Source: Mauremys mutica (taxonomy: Eukaryota; Chordata; Testudines; Geoemydidae). Taken from it: 64,000 nucleotides of DNA. A model generated the notes under the pieces. That model was not told where the DNA came from and ran no database searches. It saw only the letters and a list, made by a program, of their open reading frames with translations. Positions within the stretch are counted from its first letter, which is position 1, and each line of letters opens with the position of its first letter. Below are positions 20,401 through 32,305 of this stretch, piece after piece. The stretch lies in the NCBI RefSeq assembly GCF_020497125.1, contig NC_059072.1, positions 271,294,045-271,358,044 of the forward strand, written 5' to 3'. The translations under genes and the position numbers were made by a program.

Positions 20401-22660
20401 GTGATAACCAACTAGTACAGAACAAATACACAGGTTCAAGCTACAGGAACCCATGAAGCAGGATACAAAAACAGGATATTTGACAAATTCAAAACTGTTT
20501 TTCAAAAATGTTTGAGTTGGGAAATTAATAGAAACCAACACTTTCCCACAAATAGTTTTGGTTTTGCATTTTCCAGAGGAAAAAAGTGTTTATAAAAAAA
20601 TTCCCCAACAAGTTGTCATATTAGCCCATGCAGTCCGAGTTGGGAACAGGGGTCAGAATTCTTGGAGGACTAGAGGGAGATTCTTCTGGAGATCCATACA
20701 AGAGACACACGGAGGAGTCATTCCATAACTCGTAACATAATGCCCTGATCATCTCAGCCCTCTGCACAGTAAGGTCTTTCCCACAGGCCTCAGAATTTGG
20801 TTACAATTTAATCTCTAAAATACCTCTGAAATTATAGCAACCCTCTTAATAATACAGTTCTTAAGAACTAAGATATTGCAAAAGAGGTATAAAAAGGAAT
20901 AGTTTTTATAGACTTGTGCTGAATTAGGTGCTGTCATGCATGTGTGTATAAATTCCACCCTAATAAAAATGTGAACACTTAAAAAGAAAAAGCATAGTTT
21001 TAAATAGATTACAAGGAATAAAATGTAGTCTTGGGACATATGTTTTATTGCGTAAAAAGTTCTAACAGGGGATGTTTTACACGGTCATTATTACATTCTT
21101 CAGTTGCCCTATGAGGCACAAGCCAAAAACTTACTGCCTTCAGCCATTGGAAATGTGCATTAATGGCCACATAAAGCACACCCTGGAGAATCTTATGGAA
21201 CTTCATAGTAACATGCTTCGTAGGGTTTCCCCTCCTACTCACTCCGGCGGGGGGGGGGGGGGGAGAAAGGGGGAACCAAGACCAGACAACTTTTTTTTTC
21301 TAACTTCTTTTAGTTTAGAAACTATGCATATTCTTTCCCCAAAGCACATTCTGAACTCCCCTTAGAGTTCCTAAGCATGATGTATGTGCATTGAAAGGAA
21401 ATTAAACACACAGACACACTCAGTTGAAAATGCCTAGCCATCAGGGAAGCATTGCTTAAAGTGGCAGGGTTTTTGAGAGGCATTGTGAAACATGGGCTTT
21501 TATTTTCGTTTCTGAAATGCACAGTCGTTGCTGTTCAAAAGCACTTTAAGTACAGCTGTGTCCCTTTCAAGTGTTGGTATTAAAAAGACTCATTCTGTGT
21601 AAAATATGCATTCTTCAATGCTAAATTGTAGACCTTGTGATGAGATTGCTGATCTTTTTGCCTTGTTTTTAAAATGATACATTCACACACATGGAATCAG
21701 CAACTTGCCTCAACCAGCCAATTGGATGCAGGCACTGGACAATCCATGTCCATACACATATCCTCATAAAATAACAGACACTACTTGAAAGTCAAAATGG
21801 CTGAGAACATAAAAAATGGACTTTAACAGACTGCAAAGACCAGTGATAACTGAACTTGATACTCTAAGCAAAAAAAGACCTCTCACCCAGGCTTGTAGCT
21901 ATTTCCATCGCTTGACACTAACTCAGAGATTCTAGGCTTAGAGTGACACACCATGAGATTCCACTGAAGTCCTGCCATGATGCAAGGAAATGAACTAGTT
22001 AACTTTTTTAAGACTTTAAATTATAGCTCCAGAGAATAAACCTTTTCAAGATAATGCACTTGTTTTTGCTGGGAAAAATAAAATCAAAAGCTTATTTATA
22101 TATCAATTGTTTTATGGTAGTGCCTAAAAGCCACAACCAAGGTTGGGACTCCATTGTACTTGAGACTTTCCAAATGCACTGTCAAAAAAATTCCCTGCCC
22201 TGAAGAACTCACAAACCAGATAGACAAGACAGATAAAGGAACGATTATTATCAGCATTCTATAGATAATGAACTAAAGCACAAAGTGATCCTGTAAACAC
22301 TAAGTACGTGAGTAGTTCCAGTGACTTCTATGGGACTACTCATGTATGTAAATTTCAGTACACAAGTTTGTGGTATTAAGACATAAGTTAGTTGGCTGAA
22401 GTCACACAGCAAGTTGTGGTGGCACCAAGAGTTAAACCCAGATCTCCTAAATTATAGTCCAGTGCTTTAACCATAAGGCCATATCTGAGAGCAAATGGTC
22501 TAATAATACAGACATTCAATGCACAGTACTTGTGTTGACGTCTGTAGGGTTTGTAGCCATGTGTGTATGAATCATGATTTTATGTATAGGCATCTTTACA
22601 AGTTATAGGAATCTACTGTCTGCTAGGACAGCTGCTATTTTGTGAGGAAGAGTTGATGCA
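20401..22660. other. Unassigned stretch with a poly-G tract
   Basis: No gene recognised. 21249-21263 is an uninterrupted run of 15 G, which on the minus strand could give a C-run. 20490-20580 contains TTTTCAAAAATG and similar words typical of an old foldback repeat. At 22300-22350 GGGACTACTCATGTATGTAAA recurs in changed form at 51478-51502, indicating another old dispersed repeat. Confidence 0.4.
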
Positions 22661-22668
22661 ACATGTTA

Positions 22669-23929
22669 CTGCAGGGGGAATTCTGCGCCACTGCGCAGGC
22701 ACAGAATTCATGTCCTCTGCAGATTTATTTGCTTCCTAGCAGAAAAATGACTTTCTGACAGGGAGGCTTCAAGAGCAGTCACACATCACTCCCTAGCAGC
22801 GAAGGTACATTGTTTCAGGCACATGGAGCAACCGACAGAGAGGTAAATCTCTGCGAAGTTGTGGACACCCCAGCCAGTGGCTCCGACTCTGAGCCAGGAT
22901 CAGCTGCTAGTCCCAGCTGGGCTGGAGGCAGGAGAGGATGGGACTTCCTCTTTCCCTGCAAGGAGTGGAATCCTCCGCATCCTCCCCTGCTTCCTCCCCC
23001 CTTTGCTCCTCAGCTGTGGGAGGAGGTGTCATTGTATGGGGAGCTGCGCCACCATCCTCCCAACCCCCATGCATCTGGACCTTGCATACCCAGATACCCC
23101 TGCAAAGCCTCACCCAGTACATCCAAAACCCCACTAGCCCTCCATACCCAAACCTCAACCCCTGAATCTGGAGCCCCTCTGCACCCAGATCTCCTGCCTC
23201 TGGATGCTCACCCCTGAATCCAGACCACCCCCCACTGAGCTCCCTGCATTCAAACCCCCACCCTGATGCCCCAACCCCTGCACCACAGTGAGTCCAGACC
23301 ACTCACACCTCTGACCTCCATCTAGCTCCACCCAGACCTCCACCCTACCAAGCCCCACTCCCCAAGCACCTAGACCCTTCCACACACTGAGACCCCCACA
23401 TCTAGAGCCCTCCACTGAGCCCAAACTACCTTCATCTGGAAGCTCCTGCAGAACCTCATTGCCCCAGGACCTGGAACCCCTTCAACAATCCTCTGTGCAT
23501 CTGGATTACCCCACACTAGACACCCCTCAACTCAGCAGCCTGCACCCAGATTGTCCCACACAGAATCCTCTTATTCCACATCTGTATCACTCCACACTTG
23601 GATCCTGCCTGGTTGAGCCTGCCTGTCCCACACCTGGTACACCTGGCAGAGAGGGGCAGGGCCCCAGGGTATTTTTGGGACAGGCCCAGGCCTTGTGCTG
23701 TGTCAGGGTCAGGTGCAGCCTCACCGCTGAGTCTGTGTCCCCGGGGTGGGGGAGCTGCAGAGTGACCTTTGTGCAACCGGTAGCCTGTGTTCCTCACTGC
23801 CATGCTAGATCCTCTGCATTTATTTATTGACAAGTAAAACTTGCAGAATTTTAAAATATTGTGTGCAGCATTTTCAATTTTTTGGTGCAGAATTTTTAAT
23901 GTTTTGGCTCAGAATGCCCTCAGGAGTAA
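22669..23929. mobile_element. Large hAT-like non-autonomous element
   Basis: The left end reads TTACTGCAGGGGGAATTCTG and the inverted right end TTACTCCTGAGGGCATTCTG. ACATGTTA occurs at 22661-22668 and again at 23930-23937, a perfect 8-bp duplication (the exact split between duplication and TTA end is ambiguous by three bases). The 1.26 kb interior is markedly C-rich on the plus strand (about 22960-23620) with a loose repetition of CCCCA/CTGAATC words. A run of AATTTT and GCAGAATTTT words follows near the right end. No transposase similarity is visible. A related partial copy begins at 46337. Confidence 0.75.
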
Positions 23930-24871
23930 ACATGTTACATCGGAGATACACACTTTTATCACCCTTATAACCCTTTTGTTTCTGTCTTCCTTAAATCTAT
24001 CACTGTTTCAGATTGAAAAGTAGATATTAGTTCTGTTTGAAAAACAAGGACAATTGGAGGGTCAGGCCAAGAAATAATAATAGTAAAAAGCATAATTTAA
24101 TCAGTGGGCTAGAGCCACAAAATGATTTATGTGCCTAAGTCCAAACCTCAGCTCCTCAGACCTCTGCTCAACTGCTGCCAAACCCTATAGGCACTTAAGC
24201 CCCCTAAGCACCTAAGTTTCTGCAGTTAAGCGTGTGCAAAAATACTTCAGTTCTGAAGCCCAGAACCTAGCTCATGTAGAAGCCACAGTGGGTTCAGCCA
24301 AGTAGGTATTCCTCTGCCTATCTTGCCTGTGGAGCACAATCCTAAAGGCATGTTCAGAACATGATTAACCCTCCCTCATCCTCCCCGCCCAAAAAAACAG
24401 ACAGAGGAGGTAGTACATTTAGGAAAGAGGCCACTCCATCACAACACCCCTTATAGGTGGATGTCGCATTGTAGCAACTGTGGCAGTTTGCCTCTTGCAT
24501 TCTTCAGCTATTCCAAGCGTAGGAATGGCCTGACCCTCCAACCAAGATATATTCAGGAGTGTGCCCTCCTCCACTGGCAGAGTCCTTTAACAAGGACAAC
24601 AGAAATATAAAGACAACTAAATCCTCAGCCCCAGTGAGGTAACCATCCTTCTGAACCTGCTGGCCATCTTTCTCCCTCACAGTCAAGCCTCAACTATAAT
24701 GCAGTTGTCCTCACATCTGTCCACAGTCTCACTCCACCCACACAATCTAGAGCTGACACAGTTCTCCACCTCTTCCCCAAGGCTTACCTCAGGCACATAC
24801 TTCTTACTTCTCTACTCTTCCAGCCTTCTATCAGGCCCCTTCCCAGAGAGAGGGAACACCATGTATTCTCT
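23930..24871. other. Unassigned stretch, probable old repeat from 24115
   Basis: No gene. 24115-24420 has CCTAAGTCC, GCACTTAAGCC and GCACCTAAG words that I associate with a dispersed turtle repeat, but I cannot set its limits. Confidence 0.35.
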
Positions 24872-25300
24872 CATAGGCGCCAACTTCGTGGGTGCTCTGG
24901 GGCTGGAGCACCCACGGGGAAAAATGCACCCACCGGCAGCCCCTACCAGCTTCCCCCCCCAAGTGCCTCCTACCCACCGGTGGGCCCCACGGATCAGTGC
25001 CTCCCCCTCCCTTCCTGCACCTCCCACCCGACACAAACAGCTGTTTTGCAGTGTGCAGGAGGCTGGGAGAGAGCAGGGAGGGAGGGAGAGGAGTGAGGAC
25101 ACAGCACGCTCAGGGGAGAGGGGTGGGGTGGGAAGGGAGCAGAACTGAGCGGGAAGAGGCGGGGCAGGGGTGGAGAGGAACTGGGCGGGAAGAGGCAGAG
25201 CAGGGGTGGGGTCGAGGAGGAAAGGGTGCAGTGGGGGCGGGGCCTGGGGTCAGAGCTGGGGGGTCGAGCACTCCCTGGCACTTTGGAAAGTTGGTGCCTG
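24872..25300. mobile_element. Non-autonomous TIR element, GC-rich
   Basis: It begins CATAGGCGCCAACTTCGTGG, with GGTGCTC..GGGGC..GGAGCACCC nearby, and ends GTCGAGCACTCCCTGGCACT then GTTGGTGCCTG. The inverted right end CAGGCACCAACTTTCC pairs with the left GGCGCCAACTTCG. The interior right half is a purine-rich stretch (GGGAGAGAGCAGGGAGGG-type, about 25060-25260). Target duplication is not convincing (TATTCTCT versus TCTCTCCT). No coding potential; likely hAT-related. Confidence 0.65.
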
Positions 25301-26146
25301 TCTCTCCTCTTCCAAATGACTCTCTCTCCTCATTTTAAGTCCTTCCCCTTCACCTAACCACACTCTCTCCAGGTGCAATCAGTAAGGTGACCAGCACTCT
25401 CAGGCTCCGTTAACTTCTTCACTGACTTCGGAGGGTTTCTACCCCATAATTATATTTCCCCACCCCCTTTAAGCCAGTATTTAGTACACTTAGCCAGGAT
25501 GTGAGAGACCTACATTCAAATCCCACCTCTGCCTGATGTAGAGAACAAATTAGAACTCGTCTTCCACCTCTCAGGTGACTGCCTGAGCCACTGGGCAATG
25601 GGGTATTACTGCCTAGGGCTCTCTCAATCTTTCTTGTGGAACATTTTAGGACACACCACTCATTTTAGCATTTTCTATTGGCTAGTTTAAGCAGCTCCCT
25701 GATCAGCTTGCTGGCCTTTTGTGGATCCCATTCTTATGTGCCTAACTCCTCTCATGCATTGTATATGCAGCCTGGATACCTAATACAGGGCTGTGGATTC
25801 CACTAGGCAGCAGGGCATCTAAATATTGGTTATTGCAATGCTTAGTTTAAGTCCCCTTTGTGCAGATAACCCAGTGTTTTAGAATATCAGAAATTAAAAC
25901 AAACACTACCATGCACTCATAAATTTAAAACGGAAATGTAAACTTAAATTTAAAACTTAAATTTAAAATTCCATTAAACGTGTCCTATATTTTTTCATCC
26001 AGCCTTGCTAGTTACCTCTCTCTGTGTGAAAATTATCTCTCTTTTCTTTACTAACAAGCCTGTTCCACCTATCAGATTCACTCAGTACCCATACAGTATT
26101 CAGCATTAAAGTTAATCACCATGGTTACCACTGTAACCATTCTATG
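25301..26146. other. Unassigned stretch with a tRNA-B-box-like word
   Basis: No gene. At about 25497-25550 the text GGATGTGAGAGACCTACATT followed by CAAATCCC looks like part of a dispersed repeat containing a tRNA B-box-like TTCAAATCCC. No full tRNA fold is visible. 25920-25980 is very AT-rich. Confidence 0.3.
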
Positions 26147-26268
26147 CATCTGAAGTGGGCTGTAGCTCATGAAAGCTCATGCTGAAATAAATTTGTTAGT
26201 CTCTAAGGTGCCACAAGTACTCCTGTTCTTTTTGCGGATACAGACTAACACAGCTGCTACTCTGAAAA
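26147..26268 (-). repeat. Interspersed retroelement tail, family uncertain
   Basis: GCTGTAGCTCATGAAAGCTC, then TTAGTCTCTAAGGTGCCACA and CAGACTAACACAGCTGCTAC form a block I know as very common in turtle and crocodilian DNA. Related fragments are at 7672-7725 and 40919-41088. I tentatively think of Penelope-like elements, but have no search to support this. Confidence 0.6.
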
Positions 26269-26629
26269 CTGTAAAATCAGTACCACTGGACTATGTGGCA
26301 CCACTGAATGAATTTGAGGAAAAGAAAAGTCCAGCTGAAGTGCTTAATTTGTAATTACAGAGGTGCCAGGGCTCAAGCAATTTTTTTTTGTTACTTTTAT
26401 AACTGACATGGCAAGCCCAGAGGTCCTGGGGCTATAAACTGTCAAGCCTAGAGGTGCAGGTGCTCAGCACTGTCTAATTGCAAAATAATTTTTTCACAAC
26501 CATCATGGTACCCGACAAAAACAAAACAAACAGAAAAGTAGATTTCAGTTTTCATGTAAAAAATGGCATTTTATAAAAAATTTCCAGTATACAGCAACTG
26601 TCAGAACTGTATTGTTCTGTGTGCCTTTT

Positions 26630-27065
26630 CACTATTAGCAATTGTCTCCCAGCAGTATGTTTTCATGCTATCCTGAAGAGAAATCAAAGCAGACTCTTTA
26701 ATTAGTGCTTATAAATATCCTTATAAAGGGAGGCAATGCTCTGGGATTACCTAAACTAATTTTGCTTTAACTGTGTACTTATTAGCTTAGATTCATTTCT
26801 TTCCCCTCATTCTGTGTTCATATCATAATCATAGTCCCAAAATGGAAACCCATTGCCCTGATCCATAGACTCATTCCGTTAAATGCTTGCGCTTGTTAGA
26901 AAATTGAATTCCCTCTGTACTAGGAAAAGAAATTAAAATAAATGCCGTGAAATCACTTAACTCTATTGCATTTAATTAGATAACAGCAGACCTCATTAGT
27001 GAATTCAGCTATTACTCATCACTGTTTCAAAAACAGCATTAGTGATTATTTTCTTAATAACCAAA
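26630..27065. promoter_or_regulatory. Candidate conserved non-coding element (speculative)
   Basis: AT-rich, repeat-free sequence with many homeodomain-type cores: TTTAATTAG at about 26699 and again near 26970, ATTAGTG near 26994 and 27038, plus TTATAAATA. It lacks simple repeats and recognisable transposon words, unlike most of the window. This texture is typical of developmental enhancers, but conservation cannot be judged from one sequence. Confidence 0.2.
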
Positions 27066-27354
27066 AAGTAAAGTAAGTAGATGCTGCACACACATCCCTA
27101 CCTCTGCTGTTTCTATTTATGTATTTACTTGAGTCCCCCTATGTTTCCTTTCATAAACCAAAGTTAAAAAAAAAAAGCCACAGTAAACCAAGCGGGAAAA
27201 TGGACTTTTTTTTAATAACATTTGGAATTTTTTTAAATCAATGTTTGTTCACAAAGATTTCGTGCTTCGTTGGTGCTTTGATGCAGAATATATCATGCTT
27301 AAGACCCAGGCAGACTAGAAAACATAATCCCAACTATATATATATATAATGATG

Positions 27355-28181
27355 GGGGGGAGGTCTAAATTAGCTGTTACCATGCAAGAAAGAGATCTTG
27401 GAGTCATTGTGGATAGTTCTCTGAAATCATTCACTCAATCTGCAGCGGCAGTCAAAAAAAGCGAACAGAATGCTGGAAATAATTAAGAAAGGGATAGATA
27501 ATAGAACAGAAAATATCATGTTGCCGCTATATAAATCTGTGGTACATCCACATCTTGTATACTGTGTGCAGATCTGGTCACCCCATTTAAAAAACCTATA
27601 TATTGTAATTGGAAAAGGTTCAGAAAAGAGCAAAAAATGATTAGGCTTCCACATGAGGAGAGATTAATAAGACTTGGGCTTTTCAGCTTGGAAAAGACAT
27701 GGCTAAGGGGAGATATGACTGAGGCCTATAAAATCATGACTGGTGTAGAGAAAGTAGATAAGGAAGTGTTGTTTACTACTTCTCATAACTCAAGAACTAG
27801 CGGTCACCAAATGAAATTAATAGGCAGCAGGTTTAAAAGAAATAAAAGGAAGTATTTCTTCATACAATGCACAGTCAACTATGGAACGCCTTGCTAGAGA
27901 ATGTTGTGAAGGCCAAGACCATAAAAGAGTTAAAAAAAGAACTAGATAAATTCATGGACAATAGGTCCATCAATGGCTATTAACCAGGATGGGCAGGAAT
28001 GGTGTCCCTAGCCTCTGTTTGCCAGAAGCTGAGAATGTGTGACAGGGGATGGATCACTTGATGATTACCTGTTCTGTTCATTCCCTCTAGGGCACCTGGC
28101 ACTGGCCACTGTCAGAAGACAGGATACTGGGCTAGATGGACCTTTGGTCTGACCCACTGGGGGCATTCTTATGTTTTTATG
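27355..28181 (+). mobile_element. L3-like (CR1-group) LINE 3' part
   Basis: Plus-strand traces are Q-E-R-D-L-G-V-I-V-D-S-S-L-K near 27390, then a frame from 27637 with [20 protein letters not shown] and [12 protein letters not shown]. These are the CR1-group thumb/C-terminal motifs. The tail GACAGGGGATGGATCACTTG followed by GGACCTTTGGTCTGACCCAC and GCATTCTTATG is the 3' end also seen, inverted, at 15199-15420. Stops and frameshifts are many. A MITE begins immediately after it at 28182. Confidence 0.85.
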
Positions 28182-28514
28182 CAGTGTGCCCCAAACTTGG
28201 GACGCCGCTTGTTTAGGGAAAGCCCCTGTTGGGCCAGGCCAGTTTGTTTACCTGCCACGTCCGCAGGTCCGGCCGATCACAGCTCCCACTGGCCGCGGTT
28301 CGCTGCTACAGACCAATGGGAGCTGCTGGAAGCGGCGGCCAGTATGTCCCTTGGCCCACGTCGCTTCCAGCAGCTCCCATTGGCCTGGAGCGGCGAACCG
28401 CGGCCAGTGGAAGCCACGATTGGCCGAACCTGCAGACGTGGCAGGTAAACAAACCAGCCCAGCCTGACAGGGGCTTTCCCTAAACAAGCGGCGTCCCAAG
28501 TTTGGGAAACACTG
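28182..28514. mobile_element. hAT-type foldback MITE, second terminus type
   Basis: The left end CAGTGTGCCCCAAACTTGGG and the inverted right end CAGTGTTTCCCAAACTTGGG begin an arm of some 47 bases (through GCTTGTTTAGGGAAAGCCCC) at each side. The core again pairs CCAATGGGAGCTGCTGGAAG with its inverse. The flanks TTTTTATG (28174-28181) and TTCTTATG (28515-28522) are an 8-bp duplication with one change. It inserted in the ATTCTTATG tail of the LINE just upstream. Confidence 0.9.
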
Positions 28515-28860
28515 TTCTTATGTAATCTGGAATGCAACTATTTATGTTGTCAGATTTTCCTTAACCCTTAGAATCACATCTAATTATAAATGGATCATTT
28601 GGAGTATTTGGTGAAAAGCTGAATAAAGGAGCTTCTTAAAGGCAGGAAAGTTAACAATCATTAGTAGGCAGCAGGAGAGTAGCTCGGGAGGACAAAAATT
28701 CAAAATTTCAAAATTATGGAATGCAAAATTCTAAATGTTCTGATTTTATTTCAGAAATGGCAACACGTTTAACATATTTAATCAAAATGAAACATTTTGA
28801 CACTTCATTTTATAAATCCATTGATTCTGAGGCTAGAAGGGACCATTGTGATCTTCTAGC

Positions 28861-29484
28861 TGTGTAGCAGGGTACTGCAGGGCCCCTCTTGGATCCTGCC
28901 CCTACTGTGCTGACATAGTCACTCGGACACTCTGGAGTTCAGTAACCACTGGTGCTTTGTATTTACAGGTTGTGCTCCCACCACCTTTTCAACATACACA
29001 GCTTGGGGTTTAGTGTCTACCCCCAGGAGGGAAGAGCTACCACTCCCTTCTCCTGGCTTCCTTCCTCACAGGCAGGGCCAGCTCCAGCCTTTCTGCCACC
29101 CCAAGCGGTCGGGGGTGGGGGGAAAGCCATGATCGGCAGCACTTTGGTGGCAGCTCTACTGCGCCACTTCATTCTTTGGTGGCAATTTGGCAGCAGGTCC
29201 TTTCCCCTGAGAGGGACTGAGAGACCTGCCACCGAATTGCCACCAAAGAGCTGGTCGTGCTGCCCCTTTCTGTTGGCTGCCCCAAGCACTTGCTTGCTGC
29301 GCTGGTGCCTGGAGCCAGCCCTGCTCACAGGCTTTATATAGCCCCAGGCTAATTGGGTGGGAAGCTGTCTCCCATTCACCAATTAGCCACAAGTTTTCTC
29401 TAGCCAGCTCCAATTTATTTCCCATAATGGGAGCTGGTGTGATGGATGGCTGAGTCAGCATTTCTTGCCCAGCACCCTGTCACA
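28861..29484 (-). repeat. Solo LTR (minus strand) carrying a MITE
   Basis: On the minus strand the segment starts TGTGACAGGGTGCTGGGCAA, has a TATA box in GGCTATATAAAGCC (plus 29331-29345), and ends GGGCCCTGCAGTACCCTGCT then ACA. That gives a TG...CA pair and a promoter in the right place. It interrupts an L3-like LINE. I found no matching target duplication, perhaps because the left junction was trimmed. There are no internal retroviral genes. A MITE at 29073-29323 lies inside. Confidence 0.6.
29073..29323. mobile_element. hAT-type MITE, GGCTCCAGG family
   Basis: Left end CAGGGCCAGCTCCAGCCTTT and inverted right end CAGGGCTGGCTCCAGGCACC, with exact 8-bp duplications CTCACAGG at 29065-29072 and 29324-29331. 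The interior pairs TTTGGTGGCAATTTGG with CCGAATTGCCACCAAAG. It belongs to the same family as 36539-36785. Confidence 0.88.
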
Positions 29485-29960
29485 ACAGGTCATAGGACTT
29501 CCCTGAATTAATTCTTGCTTGAACTGCAGCCCATCTTTTAGAAAAACATTCAATCTTGACTTTAAAATAGTCAGTGATGGAGAATCCACCACAACACTTA
29601 GTAAGTTGTTCCAACAGTTAATTACCCTCACTGTCAAAAACTGCTTGTGAATTTGTCCAGCTTCAACTCCCAGTCATGGGAGCTTGTTACCTTTTGTCTG
29701 CTAGAGTGAAGAACACATTATCAAATTTTTATTCCCCAGTTAGTATTTACAGACTGATCAAACCACCCCTTAATCTTCTCTTTTTTAAACGGAATATATT
29801 GATCTCCTTGAGCATATCACTACATGGCATGTTTTCAAATTCTTTAATCATCCTTATGGATCTTCTCTGAACCCTCTCCAGTTTACCAACATCCTTTCTT
29901 GAAGTGTAAACACCATAACTGGCCAAAGTATTCAAGCAGCGGTTGTACCAATGCCAAATA

Positions 29961-32019
29961 CACAGCTTGGTTCAGTATTAAACTGCATCTGCCTTAGCTT
30001 CCACAGTGGTTCATGGGAGTTGGATTCAGGTGCCTCTGTGGGCCAGGCTCCTTAAGTCAGACAATGTTTCCCATGAAGCACCTTGATCATAGGACTCCCA
30101 TGATGCACAAGCCTGGTTCAGAGGGGAGATAACAGTGCCTCATGGACAATATAGTCCACCCAGGGAGCCCTTCCTATACAGGAGAATGAAGGCAGGAAGC
30201 ACCAAAGCTATGACTCCCATGAAGCACTGTGTCAGTTCAGGGGGATATGGGTTAATGTTTATCACCCATTTTTAACTTAAATTTTACTGAAATGTTTGTT
30301 ACTTTTAAAATAACTTTACAGAAGACACAGATGCTGCAGAAGGAACAATTACAACAGACAAATTTTACTACAGAAAGAAAGATGCACTTCCTATTGCATC
30401 TTGTATTTTCTCTTTTGTTTTGAAAATTTATACCAGTTACAGAAAGATTATACCAGTTACAGAAAGAAGGGCCATCAACACTGAGGACCCATATGAGAAA
30501 AATATTTAATAATCCTCATTGAAGTGGAAATTTAAAATAAAGCAGAAATGAATAAATAGGCAAAACAATCCCACTTATCCAAAGGAACAAGATAGAAAAA
30601 AACATAGTGAACATCTGACAAAGCCTTTTTAGCCTTATTTAAACATTGTCAGAGTTTACAAGATACTACAATAAAAGAACCAATCTGCTGAAAACTTCCC
30701 TAACGCTAATAGCTAGCGCAAGAAGCAACCCTCTTTCTCCAGACTGATTTCTCACCAGTGTGCCTGCACCACAGAGCTAATGTTAAACAATGAATTTATA
30801 AGGAGCGTTTGTTATGTACTCTATTAGTGTAACCAACAAATACCCTCTACAAACCACTTGTAATCAGATTTTTGAAGAGTTCAAAGAACTGACTCTGAAA
30901 AATCAAATTTGAGTTCAGTCAAAACACAATTCTATTTTTTATTATTATATTTTGTATCATTAACTTCTACAAGACCCCAAACAAGAGAGCCCCAATTCAA
31001 TTTATTTTCTTCATTGAGCTAAAAAACGGTCTTGTTTAATAATTAGTCTAACAATAACAATAGCCTGATGTTGGTCTAACAATTTGTTTCTTCTGGAAGT
31101 CTAAACATAAGTTGGACCACCATAAAATGTGAACTACAGAAAAGTATACCCAGCATTTTTCAAGTGCTCTCTAATACTGTCAAAGGATTTTCTCTTCTTA
31201 ACCAATGCAGCAGTCTATCTGAGAATCTTCAAAGAGACTATCACACCCATTGATTGCTCAGCTCTCAAGATTTTATTAGAGATTAGACAATAAGAAGCAG
31301 GAAATAATTTGTTCCTTCAATTTGATCTGCAGACTTCTTAAAAAGTAAAGGTAAAATTGACTCAAATTACTAAAGTAGGAGACAATTCTGTCATACAGAA
31401 CTCAGTTCTTTAACTAATTAGCCACCGCTTCTGATATTTTAACACTGTAAAACTTTTGCTAAATTCAATTTTATAATCTATATCTATATCTATATAATCT
31501 ATCATCTTTATTTATGTGATAAGCCTTTCAGTGATACCCTGGCTATGACCTCTGGTGAAACATCCCCCTCCATTTCTTTTACAATATTTTTAAACTGTAT
31601 TAAATTATATACTGAGATGCTTGGGCATGACTACAGATCTCAGCAGAAGACCACCCACTGAAATCAATAGGCATTAGATCAAGCCAGAAATTATTTCTTT
31701 GGGTGATCACTTAAGAGACCTTGGAGAATATAAGTTTCATGACCCAGCAACATTCCCCTCAGTGTTGTAGTTTTTCAAGTAAAAATATATATATATATAT
31801 TTTTTTAAATGCCTAATGGAGAATTAAGATTAGCAAATCATGATCATGAAGAAAGCCATGCATAGGACAGTGGTCTTTTCCTATGCAATTTTGAAATGAT
31901 AAATTTAAATGTAAAGACAACCTACTGATATTGTAGAATAAACACAAATCTATTTAGTAAATGCAAGTCATCAGCTGGCTTGGTAGTTTGAACAAAGTGC
32001 TACCATGTAGAGGGTCTAT
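29961..32019. other. Unassigned AT-rich stretch
   Basis: No gene. Near 30010-30230 the words CATGGGAGTT, ACTCCCATGATGCAC and ACTCCCATGAAGCAC recur, indicating a decayed foldback or tandem repeat. Simple repeats include a TATATC run at 31466-31496 and (TA)n at 31783-31802. Confidence 0.4.
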
Positions 32020-32305
32020 GAGTATGTCTACACTGCTGTTAGACACCTACAGCTGGCCCATGCCAGCTGACTCTGGCTCATGGGGCTAAGGATAAGGGGC
32101 TGTTTAATTGCGCTGTAGACATTTGGGCTCGGGCTGGAGCTCAGGCTCTAGGACCCTGTTAACTGGTAGGGTCCCAGAGCTTGGGCTGCAGTCAGAGCCC
32201 AAATGTCTACAGCGCAATTAAACAGCCACTTAGCCCGAGCCCCACAAGCCAGAGTCAGCTGGCATGGGCCAGCCGCAAGTGTCTAATTCCGGTGTAGACA
32301 TTCCC
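32020..32305. mobile_element. Harbinger-type foldback MITE
   Basis: The ends GAGTATGTCTACAC and GTGTAGACATTCCC are inverted repeats of the GTATGTCTACAC class seen in the 24-4882 element. Almost the whole length folds back: CTGGCCCATGCCAGCTGACT pairs with the right-hand AGTCAGCTGGCATGGGCCAG, and TTTAATTGCGCTGTAGAC with its inverse. I could not confirm a TAA duplication. It shares its design with 40598-40873. Confidence 0.8.

Larger units (their letters stand above)
28822..29960 (-). mobile_element. L3-like LINE 3' end, split by an LTR
   Basis: 28822-28860 and 29485-29960 are two parts of one minus-strand CR1-group tail. The first reads GATTCTGAGGCTAGAAGGGA on the plus strand. The second continues TCATAGGACTTCCCTGAATT and TCAGTGATGGAGAATCCACC, and ends in coding sequence LERVQRRSIRMIKEFENMPC (29747-29935, minus strand). 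The gap between the parts is filled by the LTR-like segment 28861-29484. A few LINE bases at the left junction appear missing. Confidence 0.75.

Noticed and set aside
22810..23217. 135-residue proline-rich open frame
   Set aside because: It lies within the C-rich interior of the hAT-like element. Pro, Ser and His richness follows from the CCC-rich repeat, and other frames are equally open.
24699..25338. Two overlapping frames of about 149 residues
   Set aside because: They cover a GC-rich non-autonomous element and its purine tract. Frames stay open on both strands because stop codons are rare in such sequence.
25497..25550. tRNA-like B box (TTCAAATCCC)
   Set aside because: No A box at the correct distance and no cloverleaf pairing. 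More likely a word in a dispersed repeat.
28171..28537. Several 80-100 residue frames on both strands
   Set aside because: Symmetrical open frames are a consequence of the foldback MITE at 28182-28514, not of coding.
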